64,000 nt of DNA from Azospirillum endophyticum. Its GTDB lineage: Bacteria > Pseudomonadota > Alphaproteobacteria > Azospirillales > Azospirillaceae. A program made the position numbers and the translations under genes. Shown here one piece after another: positions 10,501-18,343 of the stretch. The DNA lies in contig NZ_JAENHM010000095.1 of NCBI RefSeq assembly GCF_016595245.1, positions 46,933 through 110,932 of the forward strand, written 5' to 3'. The stretch's first letter is position 1. Each line of letters opens with the position of its first letter. The notes below the pieces were generated by a model. The model did no database searches, was not told where the DNA came from, and saw only the letters and a list, made by a program, of their open reading frames with translations.

Positions 10501-11699
10501 CGCCGGACCGCTACGCCGCCATGCCCGGCGCCACCCGCAACCGATCGGCGGTCGGGTCGGCGGTGGACGCGATCCGGCCTGCCGCCGGCATGCGGCTGTC
10601 GGGACCCCTGACGCCGCTGTTCAGCGGCCTCTACGGGCTGGATGCGGACGGCACCGCCGGGGCGCTCGACCGACTGTCGGGCAGGCTGCATGCCGATACG
10701 CTGGCCGCCGACCTCGCCAACCGCCGGCTGATGGGGCAGGTGGTGGCGGGCCGCTTGGCCTCGATGCGCGGCGAGGCGGTCCCGACGGGCGGCATCAGCC
10801 TGGGCGGCGGCAGCGGCAATGCCGTGGCCGTCGGCGTGTCCGGCACGGAGCGGCCGGCCGGCAATGGTGGCGGCGGCGTGTGGGGCCTGCCGTTGGCCGC
10901 CTATGGCCGGACCGGTTCCGACGGCAATGCCGGCGGACGCAGCGAGCGAATCGGCGGCTTCCTGGTCGGGGCGGATCATGCCTATGAGGGCGGCGTCACG
11001 GCGGGGCTGGCCATCGGCTATCTGCGCAACCGGCTGTCGGCGCAGGACGGGCTGGGCAAGGCGACGGTCGACAGCTATCAGGCGACGCTCTACGGCAGCT
11101 GGGAGGTGATGGGATATCCCGGCCCCTATGTCGAGGGCGGGCTGGGCTATGGCTACACCCGCTATGACAGCGACCGTTCGCTGTCCTTCGGCGGCTTCTC
11201 CCAGGCGGCGACCGCCAAGGCGGGTGGGCATGATCTGTCCGCCGAGCTGGCGGCCGGGCACCGGATGGCGCTGGGTGACGAGGCCTGGATCGAGCCGCGC
11301 GCCGGCTTGCGGGTGGACCGGATCACCCGCGCTGCCTTCGACGAGGAAGGCGGGGCCGCGGCATTGGGCGTGGACGCGGCTGCCTGGACCAGCCTGCGGA
11401 GCACCATCGGCTTGCGGGGCGGCACCAGCCTGACGGTGGGGGGCTGGACGTTGCGGCCCGAGGCGTCTCTGGCCTGGGGCCATGATTTCGCCGACGTGAC
11501 GGCGACCACCACCAACCGGCTGGCCGGCGCGGCCTTCACGGCCGACGCCAGCAAACCGGGGCACGATGCGGCGCTGCTCGGCGCCGGGGTCGGCTTCGCA
11601 TTGAAGGATGGCGTGAACGCCGGCGTCTCCGTGCAGGACGAACTGCGCGACCGTGGAAACAGCCTTTCCGTCAGCGCCGGGCTGAAATGGAGGTTGTGA
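7578..11699 (+). CDS. type V autotransporter with two beta-helix passenger blocks and poly-Pro hinge
   Basis: This 1,373-residue secreted or surface protein starts at the ATG giving MRARTCNG; a TTG nine codons upstream is an alternative. A signal peptide with a hydrophobic core ends near AMAGSAQAQS, at about residue 36. Residues 40-525 and 580-900 consist of short beta-helix repeats rich in GTVxNxG and GGTVTGxLTV units. The two blocks are separated by a proline-rich hinge at about residues 529-575. About residues 1094-1373 form the C-terminal outer-membrane beta barrel. The ending (LSVSAGLKWRL) is slightly unusual in closing on Leu rather than Phe or Trp. No neighbouring gene suggests its function; adhesion or surface display is the family norm. 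Confidence 0.92.
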   Translation: MRARTCNGTAHRRRRLLSGLPEAVALVSGGVGISLAMAGSAQAQSQSVTISANRSSTYTIAPGITDLTIADGVTANATSGAVILGNGTTTAGATVTNLGMIGNSSPEPATGIQFQNSGTVINSGYIFATSGIVLEQGGYVENTGTMGGNSANAVGVRLQNGGTVINRGLSNQILNGILLDQGGYVENSGTLTSANGVTVRIGGAGTFVNSGSLLSSNDSGVSMGGAGVVTNDSYLEAAVTGVVLDAGGTVTNSGRLIGGTTGVVLSAGGTVINHGTITNRNGNPFTGVSLSAGGTVVNYGTIKGANGGSAVQFSATGGTLKLETGSVLIGTVVGGGNGSLVLEGTGTLPNTVTGMADLSMAGTSWTLSGSATAASTTLQSGSLLVTGALISSGGVQVGSGATLGGAAGTVTGDVTVQSGGTLRPGSSGAPGTLTITGNYTQQSGGTLAIANTATTSSTVAVTGTATLNGALSLASDAGTYTNKNFVILTAGNGVTGSFSSVTDSQADVTPTVTFDTANNRLQVVLNTVSPSPPPPPSPPSPPPPPPPPVVVSPPVSPPPPPVVVSPSPPPPPPPGVIDGSQPSFGNSDSVLQSNPLVFAGGTLKPTSPLLLSQPLTIMANGGFITPNRSSVTLTGPVSGSGTLTVSGAGTVTIGGTVSNGGGLSVRDGSTLALDGGSQVSAPILLAGGSTATVGGTVSGSLTVEGNSGLTVAGGGTVTGALTVASGSATVGGVVAAPVSVAGGGSLTVVQGGGVGGTVTASGGSVLVAANGIINGAVTASNGAGITVDGAIMAPVTVSGSTLTVNGGGGTGAVTVGGGGSVTVNGTVSGSVTAASGSALGGGGTILGDAAVAGTLSPGNSPGVLTVGGSVTLAGTSVYRAEIDGPTAGTGAGHHDRVAVQGGFTAAGTLTPVLRGIGGDASNGYTATLGRSYAIVTAAGGVLGAFDRLVQPAEGLAANTRFDVLYDADSIRLTVTPDRYAAMPGATRNRSAVGSAVDAIRPAAGMRLSGPLTPLFSGLYGLDADGTAGALDRLSGRLHADTLAADLANRRLMGQVVAGRLASMRGEAVPTGGISLGGGSGNAVAVGVSGTERPAGNGGGGVWGLPLAAYGRTGSDGNAGGRSERIGGFLVGADHAYEGGVTAGLAIGYLRNRLSAQDGLGKATVDSYQATLYGSWEVMGYPGPYVEGGLGYGYTRYDSDRSLSFGGFSQAATAKAGGHDLSAELAAGHRMALGDEAWIEPRAGLRVDRITRAAFDEEGGAAALGVDAAAWTSLRSTIGLRGGTSLTVGGWTLRPEASLAWGHDFADVTATTTNRLAGAAFTADASKPGHDAALLGAGVGFALKDGVNAGVSVQDELRDRGNSLSVSAGLKWRL
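9166..9303 (+). repeat. proline-rich low-complexity coding repeat
   Basis: About 46 codons of the autotransporter encode runs of Pro broken by Ser and two VVVSP units. The DNA is an imperfect CCT/CCG/CCA triplet repeat. Such tracts can change length by slippage in multiples of three, which would alter the hinge without breaking the frame. Confidence 0.85.
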
Positions 11700-11733
11700 G
11701 GGCTGGTCCGGCGGTCCACCCGACGGCTTGCGG

Positions 11734-12980
11734 TCATGCCGGGAGGCGCAGGGCCTGGCCGTCGGCCGGACCCGGCCGGGCCTCGCCGTCCGCCGGGACT
11801 TCCTGCACGAGGAGGCTGCGGCGGGTGACGACCAGCCAGACCGGATAGCCGAGCAAGGCCAGGGTCAGCGCCTGCTTCAGCCACATCTGGGTCGGCCTGT
11901 AGAACCAGCCGCCGTAGAAATGCAGCCCCAGCCCGGCCACGGCGAGCCCGAGCAGGAGCGGCACCGCTCCGGCCCGCGGCCGGCGATGCTCCAGCAGGGC
12001 CGCCAGGCTGGTCAGCACCGCGATGCCGAGATAGGATCCTTCCTCGGTCCGCGGGTTGAACAGGACCAGATACCAAGCGCCCAGCATCAGCGTGACCATC
12101 ACCCCGGTCGCGCGGTCGCGCGGTCGAGCCGGCGCGCTCCGGCCCAGGCGATCCCGGCCACCAGCAGGGCCCCGGCGAGCCGCAACCCCGTCATGATGGC
12201 GTAGGCCGGCTGCATCCCGGTCTCGGCCAGTAGGCGCGTCAGGTCGAACCAGCGGCCGCTGTCGGGCGCAGCCGCGGTGGCGAGCTTGCCGACCATCGCC
12301 GCATATTGCCCGGCGACATAGCCGGGATCGGGGTGCAGGAACGGCGCCAGCAGGGCGGCCAGAAGCCCGAGCGTCAGCGGCCGCCGCACGCCCGGCCGCA
12401 ACAGCGCGAACAGCAGGGCCGGCACCAGGGCCAGGGGCTTCAGCGCCACCGCCAGCGCCAGCATCACCGCGCCGCGCCGGTCCCGTCCGCGCGCCAGATC
12501 GACCGCGGCATGCAGGACCACCGACATCATGATCAGTTCGCACTGGCAACGCAGGATGTTGATCGAGGCGGTGGGAATCGCCGCCACCAGCACCCATGCC
12601 GCCAGCCGGCGGCCCATGTCGGGATGCAGCAGCGCCGCCACCCGGTAGACCGCGCCCGAGAACGCCGCCACCATCACCAGCCGCCACAGCTGGTCCCCCA
12701 CCCCGAGCGGCAGCGCCGCCAGCGGCCCGAGCAGGACCGCACTGGATGGGAAATAGAGGAAGCCGTGGATGCCCTGGGTGTAGACCGGCACCGACGACCA
12801 CCAGTCGATCACCGCATCCCGGTAGATATGCGTGATCGGTCGCTCCGGCCGGACGACGGCGAGCACCGCCATCGCCGCCACGAACAGGCACCACACGCCC
12901 ACCGCCCAGGCGCTGGCATCGCCACGCCGCGCCAATCCGCCGCGCGACAGGCGCGACAGAATAATTCCGTACGAATTCAT
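11734..12980 (-). pseudogene. GT87/DUF2029-type polytopic glycosyltransferase, frameshifted
   Basis: The N-terminal part starts MNSYGIILS at 12980 and runs about 288 residues through many membrane segments to LDRAT, where the frame ends shortly after in a stop at 12099. A second frame continues the homology at once with GVMVTLMLGAWYLVLFNPRTEEGSYL and further membrane segments to 11734. NPRTE..SY is a typical late motif of GT87 polyprenol-phosphate mannosyltransferases. Joined, the product would be about 410 residues, the normal family length. The break lies in an 8-bp tandem repeat at 12105-12126. It is either a phase-variable gene, a pseudogene or a sequencing error. Confidence 0.8.
12105..12126. 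repeat. 8-bp tandem repeat at the frameshift point
   Basis: CGGTCGCG occurs twice in tandem, followed by a partial third copy (CGGTCG). Removing one 8-base unit restores a continuous reading frame for the surrounding glycosyltransferase (LDRAT joined to GVMVTL). Eight bases shift the frame by two, so a copy-number change would switch the gene on or off. Confidence 0.85.
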
Positions 12981-13013
12981 AAGATTACCGGCTCCCAAGC
13001 CAATGCTTGGCAA

Positions 13014-13659
13014 GGTTCTTTAGCGGCCTTCCGGGGTTCCGGGAAATTAAATCAATTTCACGGAAAACAACGAAATGCGTCATCATCCCCGTGCATTGGG
13101 CGGGGAGGATGACACCATAGGTCAGGGGAGCGGGGCGTGGACCGTGACGGGGCTCGGAGGGGCGGCGAACCGAAGATGGTCTTGCCCGGGGAAGTCATTA
13201 CGAGGTTTTCATGAAGACCGGATTGGCATGCCCGGCTCGCTTGACCTTGTCCGGTGATGGGAGTAGAGGGGCGGCATCGTCACCGCATGATCGCTCGCGC
13301 CGCGCTCCATCCCGGATCGGCGGCCCGACCGAGAAGGCAAGAGATGGACAGCCCCAGTAGTCGATCTACTCCCGCATTCCCGTCGATGCTGATCGCCGGC
13401 TGACCCGCCCCGCAGGTCCGCCCGCGGCCCGGCATCCTCGGGCCGATCAGAGGTGGACCATGGTGAAGCTCCTCACCAGTCTGATTGCCGTGCGCCGCCG
13501 CCCTGCCGGGCGCCGCTGCTTTTCCGTGACGGGCGACCTGCGCCCGCCAAGTCGCTGACCCCCATCCACTCCGCCTGAATTCCCCACCGGCGCTTTTCCT
13601 GCGCCGGACCGCTTCTATTTGCCGGCCGGCCCCATGCGGGGGCCGCGGGATGGTGTGTC
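13014..13659. other. long non-coding region upstream of the duplicated-permease ABC operon
   Basis: Some 646 bases lie between two divergent genes. Frames inside are short and Arg/Pro-rich, and I do not support any as a gene. The first 70 bases are AT-richer (AATTAAATCAATTTC) and probably hold the promoter of the minus-strand glycosyltransferase. The middle contains a foldable leader at 13259-13373. The remaining 290 bases before the permease ATG show no clear site. Confidence 0.6.
13259..13373 (+). promoter_or_regulatory. candidate structured 5' leader with alternative pairings
   Basis: GGGAGTAG at 13259-13266 is exactly complementary to CTACTCCC at 13366-13373. The CTACT part can instead pair with the local AGTAG at 13356-13360, giving two exclusive structures. 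Between them are GCGG/CCGC and similar hairpins and a GGCAAGA word at 13336-13342. The words GGGAGTAG and GGCAAGA recall the yybP-ykoY manganese riboswitch, but a canonical closing helix is not evident. Function is a guess. Confidence 0.3.
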
Positions 13660-15420
13660 ATGGTCTGGATCAATACGAACATCTCGGTGAAGGCGGCCGA
13701 CGCCGCGCCGAACCGGTGGGACGTCGTCGCCCTGCCGCTGGTCATCGGCCTGCTGGCGCTGCTCGCCGTCGGCGGTCACCAGATGGCCCTGCCGCTCGGC
13801 AGCGTCGAGGAGGTTCCAGTCACCCTCGACCCCTGGATGCTGCCGGAATACGCCCTGCGCTCGACCCTGCGGATGCTGGCGGCGATGGCGGCGTCGCTGG
13901 TCTTCACCTTCACCTACGCCACGCTGGCGGCCAAGAGCCGGCGGGCCGGCATGCTGCTCATCCCGGTGCTGGACGTGCTGCAGTCGGTGCCGGTGCTGGG
14001 ATACATCTCCTTCACCGTCGTCTTCTTCCTGGGACTGTTCCCGGGCAGCGTCCTGGGGGCGGAGTGCGCGGCGATCTTCGCCATCTTCACCAGCCAGGCC
14101 TGGAACATGGCCTTCAGCTTCTACCAGTCGCTGCGCACGGTGCCGCGCGACCTCGACGAGGCGGCGACCGGCTTCGGCTTTTCCGGCTGGCAGCGCTTCT
14201 GGACGCTGGAGGCGCCCTATGCCGCCCCAGGTCTGGTGTGGAACATGATGATGTCGATGTCCGGCGGCTGGTTCTTCGTCGTCGCGTCGGAGGCGATCAC
14301 CGTCGGCGACCGGACCATCACGCTGCCCGGCATCGGGTCCTATCTGGCGATGGCGATCGACGGGCGGCGGCTGGATGCCGTCGCCTGGGCGGTGCTGGCG
14401 ATGCTTCTGGTCATCCTGGTCTACGACCAGCTGCTGTTCCGCCCGCTGGTCGCCTGGGCCGACAAGTTCCGGGTCGAGACGACCGGGGCGCAGGAGGTGC
14501 CGGACTCCTGGCTGCTCTTCCTGTTCCAGCGCACCCGCTTCTTCCGCGCCGCCTTCGCACCCTTCGGCCGGCTGCTCGACCGGCTGGCCTGGCTGCGCCT
14601 GTCGGCCGGCGGCAGGACCCGTGGACCGGCAGGCGGCTTCCGCGGGCTCGGAAAGCTGCTGGACCGGGCGCCGGCGCGGGCCGTCGACGGGCTGTGGTAC
14701 CTGACCCTCGCCGCGGCCGCAGGCTGGGCCGGCTGGTCGATGATCGCCTTCGTCTCGACCGGTGCCGGCTGGGGCGATGTCGGCACCGCGCTGCTGCTGG
14801 GTGGGGCCACGCTGCTGCGGGTGATCGTGCTGATCCTGCTGGCGACCCTGGTCTGGGTGCCGCTGGGCGTCGTGATCGGGCTGCGTCCGCGGCTGGCGGA
14901 GAAGGTCCAGCCGGCGGCGCAGTTCCTTGCCGCCTTCCCGGCGAACCTGCTGTTCCCGGTGGCGGTTGTCACCATCCTGCGCTTCGACCTGAACCCCGAC
15001 GTCTGGCTCAGCCCGCTGATGATCCTGGGCACCCAGTGGTACATCCTGTTCAACGTGGTGGCCGGCGCCACCGCCTTCCCCAGCGACCTGAAGGAGGCGG
15101 CGGCCAGCTTCCGCATCCGCGGCTGGCAGTGGTGGCGCGACGTCATGCTGCCGGGCGTCTTCCCCTATTACGTCACCGGGGCGGTCACCGCGTCGGGCGG
15201 GTCATGGAACGCCAGCATCGTGGCGGAGGCGGTGAACTGGGGCGACACCCGGCTGGCCGCCCACGGGCTGGGACGCTACATCGCCGAGGCCACCGCGGCC
15301 GGCGACTATCCGCGCATCGTGCTGGGCATCGCCGTCATGTCGCTGTTCGTCATCCTGTTCAACCGCCTGCTGTGGCGTCCGCTCTATGCGTTCGCCGAGC
15401 GCCGCCTGCGCCTCGCCTGA
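13660..15420 (+). CDS. ABC transporter permease with two fused permease domains (nitrate/sulfonate type)
   Basis: This 586-residue membrane protein has two BPD_transp_1 domains, at about residues 70-250 and 380-575. Each has its own ATPase-contact loop (DLDEAATGFGFSGWQ and DLKEAAASFRIRGWQ). A linker of about 120 residues joins them. Single-domain SsuC-like permeases are about 260 residues, so this is a tandem duplication that can form the whole membrane channel alone. It is followed after 14 bases by its ATPase. No periplasmic binding protein is nearby, so import or export cannot be decided and the ion is unknown. Confidence 0.9.
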   Translation: MVWINTNISVKAADAAPNRWDVVALPLVIGLLALLAVGGHQMALPLGSVEEVPVTLDPWMLPEYALRSTLRMLAAMAASLVFTFTYATLAAKSRRAGMLLIPVLDVLQSVPVLGYISFTVVFFLGLFPGSVLGAECAAIFAIFTSQAWNMAFSFYQSLRTVPRDLDEAATGFGFSGWQRFWTLEAPYAAPGLVWNMMMSMSGGWFFVVASEAITVGDRTITLPGIGSYLAMAIDGRRLDAVAWAVLAMLLVILVYDQLLFRPLVAWADKFRVETTGAQEVPDSWLLFLFQRTRFFRAAFAPFGRLLDRLAWLRLSAGGRTRGPAGGFRGLGKLLDRAPARAVDGLWYLTLAAAAGWAGWSMIAFVSTGAGWGDVGTALLLGGATLLRVIVLILLATLVWVPLGVVIGLRPRLAEKVQPAAQFLAAFPANLLFPVAVVTILRFDLNPDVWLSPLMILGTQWYILFNVVAGATAFPSDLKEAAASFRIRGWQWWRDVMLPGVFPYYVTGAVTASGGSWNASIVAEAVNWGDTRLAAHGLGRYIAEATAAGDYPRIVLGIAVMSLFVILFNRLLWRPLYAFAERRLRLA

Positions 15421-15434
15421 GGAGGACCCCCGCC

Positions 15435-16742
15435 ATGCTGAACACCCGCAACACCACCCTCTTCGAGCTGAGCGGCGTCCGTCAGGCCTATGCCAAGCCG
15501 TCGGGGCAGGATTACGTCGTGCTCGACGACGTCGCCCTGACCTTGCGCGACGGCGAGATCGTCGGGCTGCTCGGCCGCTCCGGGTCCGGCAAGTCGACGC
15601 TGCTGCGGATCGTCGCCGGGCTGGTCAAGCCGACCGGCGGTTCCGTCCGCCACCATGGCGAGCCGGTCGCCGGGCCGACCGACGGGGTGGCGATGGTTTT
15701 CCAGACCTTCGCCCTGTTTCCCTGGCTGACGGTGTGGGAGAACGTGATGGCCGGGCTGAAGGCCAAGGGCGTGCCCGCCCGGGAGGCCGAGGCGCGGACC
15801 GAGGAGGCCATCGACCTGATCGGCCTGTCCGGCTTCGAATCCGCCTATCCCAAGGAACTGTCGGGCGGCATGCGCCAGCGGGTCGGTTTCGCCCGCGCGC
15901 TGGTGGTCCATCCGGAAATCCTGCTGATGGACGAGCCCTTCTCGGCGCTCGACGTGCTGACGGCGGAGACGCTGCGCACCGACCTGCTCGATCTGTGGAT
16001 GGAGCGGCGGCTGCCGATCAAGTCGATCCTGATGGTCACCCACAACATCGAGGAGGCGGTGCTGATGTGCGACCGCATCCTGGTCTTCTCGTCCAATCCC
16101 GGCCGGGTGGCGGCGGAGATCCGGGTCGACATTCCCCATCCCCGCAACCGCCTCGATCCCCAGTTCCGCGCCATGGTCGACGACATCTACGGCCGGATGA
16201 CCGCGCGCAGGCCGCTGGTGGCGCCGTCGCCCTCCAGTCGGCAGCCGCCGGCCCATGCCGTGCCGTTGCAGCATGTCTCGACCAACCTGCTGGCCGGCCT
16301 GCTGGAGACGCTGGCCTCGCCGGCCTATCACGGGAAGGCGGATCTGCCGCATCTGGCGGCAGGGCTGCAGCACGAGATCGACGACCTCTTTCCCATCGCC
16401 GAGACGCTGCAGATGCTGGGTTTCGCCGAGGTGGCGGAGGGCGACATCCACCTGACCGAACCCGGCCGGCTGTTCGCCGAGTCCGGTCTGGAGGACCGCA
16501 AGCGGCTGTTCGCGGAGCATCTGATCCGCTATGTCCCGCTGGCCGCCCACATCCACGGCCTGCTGAAGGAATCGGCCGTCCAGCGCGTTCCGAGCAACCG
16601 CATCCAGGTCGAACTGGAGGCCTTCATGAGCGAATCCTATGCCGAGGAGACGCTGAAGGCGGTGACCAGCTGGGCACGCTACGCCGAGCTGTTCACCTAT
16701 GACGACGAAACCGAGGCCTTCACCTTCGAGGATGCGGACTGA
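15435..16742 (+). CDS. ABC transporter ATPase with C-terminal AAA-associated domain
   Basis: The 435-residue protein has an N-terminal nitrate/sulfonate-type ATPase: Walker A GRSGSGKS at about 47-54, LSGGMRQR at about 141, Walker B ILLMDEP at about 160 and the H-loop VTHN at about 197. Residues of about 285-430 form an added domain of the AAA-associated type, which probably senses a ligand or regulates the transporter. The ATG follows GGAGGA by 8 bases; the frame is open into the upstream permease gene, but that is read-through, not a fusion. It ends 20 bases from the convergent aldehyde dehydrogenase. Confidence 0.88.
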   Translation: MLNTRNTTLFELSGVRQAYAKPSGQDYVVLDDVALTLRDGEIVGLLGRSGSGKSTLLRIVAGLVKPTGGSVRHHGEPVAGPTDGVAMVFQTFALFPWLTVWENVMAGLKAKGVPAREAEARTEEAIDLIGLSGFESAYPKELSGGMRQRVGFARALVVHPEILLMDEPFSALDVLTAETLRTDLLDLWMERRLPIKSILMVTHNIEEAVLMCDRILVFSSNPGRVAAEIRVDIPHPRNRLDPQFRAMVDDIYGRMTARRPLVAPSPSSRQPPAHAVPLQHVSTNLLAGLLETLASPAYHGKADLPHLAAGLQHEIDDLFPIAETLQMLGFAEVAEGDIHLTEPGRLFAESGLEDRKRLFAEHLIRYVPLAAHIHGLLKESAVQRVPSNRIQVELEAFMSESYAEETLKAVTSWARYAELFTYDDETEAFTFEDAD

Positions 16743-16762
16743 TCACGCGGAGAAGCGGGCGG

Positions 16763-18214
16763 TCAGCCGATGGTCCCCACCGTCTGACAAACATGCTTCA
16801 GTTCGGTGAAATCGGCGAAGGCGTCGTAACCGTGCAGGCGGCCCAGCCCGCTCTGCCGGTAACCGCCGGTTTCCGCCTCGGCGAACAGGCGGTTGTGGTC
16901 GTTGATCCAGACGGTTCCGTTGCGCAATGCCCGGGCCACGCGCAGCGCCCGGGCGCCGTCGCGGGTCCAGACGCTGGCCGACAGGCCGAACACCGTGTTG
17001 TTGGCCTTGGCCACGGCCTCCGCCTCGGTCTCGAAGCGCTCCAGCACGACGAAGGGGCCGAAGATCTCGTCCTGGCAGAAGAAGGCGGACGGGTCGTCGT
17101 GCGCCACCAGCGACGGGGTGAGGAAGGACGCGGCGGCCGGGGCGTCCGCCGGCATGCCGCCGCGCAGCAGCACCTCGTCGCAGGCATCGAAGGCCCGCTC
17201 GACCTGGGCCTGCACCTGGTCGCGCGCCGGCCGGTCGATCAGCGGCCCCATCCGGATCGCCGGATCCAGCCCGTTGCCCACCGTCATCGCCGCCAGCGCC
17301 GCCCGCAGATGCGTCTTCATCGCGTCGAAAGCCGATGCATGGACCAGCACCCGGCGGGCGGCGGTGCATTGCTGGCCGGAGATGATGGTGGCGGCGGTGG
17401 CGATGCGCGCCGCCGTCTCCGCCGGATCGGCGTCGGGGAAGACGACGCAGCAGCTCTTGCCGCCCAGCTCCAGCGACAGCTTCTTCATGGTGTCCGCCGC
17501 CGCGACCATGATGCGCTTGCCGGTGGCGGTCGAGCCGGTGAAGCTGACCACGTCGACCAGCGGCGAATCGACCAGGCGGGCGGCGGCGGAATGGCCGGTT
17601 TCGCTGATCATGTTGCAGACGCCGCGGGGCAGGCCGGGAACCTCGGACAGGGCGCGCAGGAAGGCGGCGGTCAGCAGGGTGGTCTGCGCCGCCGGCTTGA
17701 CCACGACGGTGCAGCCGCAGGCCAGCGCCGGGCCGATGGCCCGCGCCAGCAGCACCGCCGGTGCGTTCCACGGGATGATCAGCGCCGCCACCCCGGCCGG
17801 TTCGCGCAGCATGGTGGAGAGGACGCCCGGCTCGACCTCCAGCACATGGCCGGGGACATGGCGGGCCAGGCCGCCGTAGTAGCGGATTTCCGAAATGGCG
17901 CCGGCGATCTCTCCCCGCGACTGGGCGATGGCCTTGCCGTTCTCCAGCGTCAGCAGGCGGGCGAGATCCTCGGCCTGCGCGTCGAGCCGGTCGGCCCAGC
18001 CCAGCAGGACCGATTGGCGCAGCCGCGGGTTCTGCGCCCAGTCGGGCCGATTGAAGGCATCATGCGCGGCGGCGATGGCGGCCTCGGCCTCGGCGCGCCC
18101 GCCTTCGGCGGCATGGCCGACGACGCTGCCGTCGGCGGGATTGATGCTGGCGAAGCGACCGGTGCCGGGCACCCACGCGCCGTCGATCCACTGCCGGCTG
18201 TCCAGGTTGGTCAC
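16763..18214 (-). CDS. NAD(P)-dependent aldehyde dehydrogenase
   Basis: This 483-residue cytoplasmic enzyme oxidises an aldehyde to its acid. The catalytic Cys lies in GQQCTAARR and the general base Glu in LELGGK, with the NAD-binding FTGSTATGK upstream. I chose the GTG start (VTNLDSRQW) because a GGAGGA site lies 6 bases before it; an upstream ATG would add 24 unconserved residues. It is on the same strand as the LysR and UbiX genes, 129 bases downstream of LysR. Next to a ThDP decarboxylase and an alpha-hydroxyacid dehydrogenase it fits the benzaldehyde-dehydrogenase step of a mandelate-type pathway, which is inferred. Confidence 0.9.
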   Translation of the reverse strand: MTNLDSRQWIDGAWVPGTGRFASINPADGSVVGHAAEGGRAEAEAAIAAAHDAFNRPDWAQNPRLRQSVLLGWADRLDAQAEDLARLLTLENGKAIAQSRGEIAGAISEIRYYGGLARHVPGHVLEVEPGVLSTMLREPAGVAALIIPWNAPAVLLARAIGPALACGCTVVVKPAAQTTLLTAAFLRALSEVPGLPRGVCNMISETGHSAAARLVDSPLVDVVSFTGSTATGKRIMVAAADTMKKLSLELGGKSCCVVFPDADPAETAARIATAATIISGQQCTAARRVLVHASAFDAMKTHLRAALAAMTVGNGLDPAIRMGPLIDRPARDQVQAQVERAFDACDEVLLRGGMPADAPAAASFLTPSLVAHDDPSAFFCQDEIFGPFVVLERFETEAEAVAKANNTVFGLSASVWTRDGARALRVARALRNGTVWINDHNRLFAEAETGGYRQSGLGRLHGYDAFADFTELKHVCQTVGTIG

Positions 18215-18343
18215 CGTTGTCCTCCCATCTCCGTTGGACGTTTTCGTTGCAAGGGGCGCGCGGCACTTGCGCGCTCTCCTTTCCACCGCCAGCTAATCCC
18301 CGGGGGTGGGGTCAAGGCCAATAGTCTGTTCTAATCAACAGGA

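Noticed and set aside
9195..11564. A 789-codon open frame antisense to the autotransporter, with Gly-, Arg- and His-rich stretches
   Set aside because: It is the shadow of a highly repetitive GC-rich gene. It has no domain, no ribosome site and a composition unlike real proteins of the window.
13075..13257. A 60-codon frame in the gap upstream of the ABC operon
   Set aside because: No ribosome site, no recognisable sequence and a biased composition.
13259..13373. Guanidine-I (ykkC) riboswitch upstream of a nitrate-type ABC transporter
   Set aside because: I looked for the conserved ykkC loops because such transporters are known targets, but the characteristic words are absent.
13650..16742. 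A single frame that would fuse permease-region sequence to the ATPase
   Set aside because: The part before 15435 is an out-of-frame reading of the permease gene. The ATPase has its own ATG and GGAGGA site.
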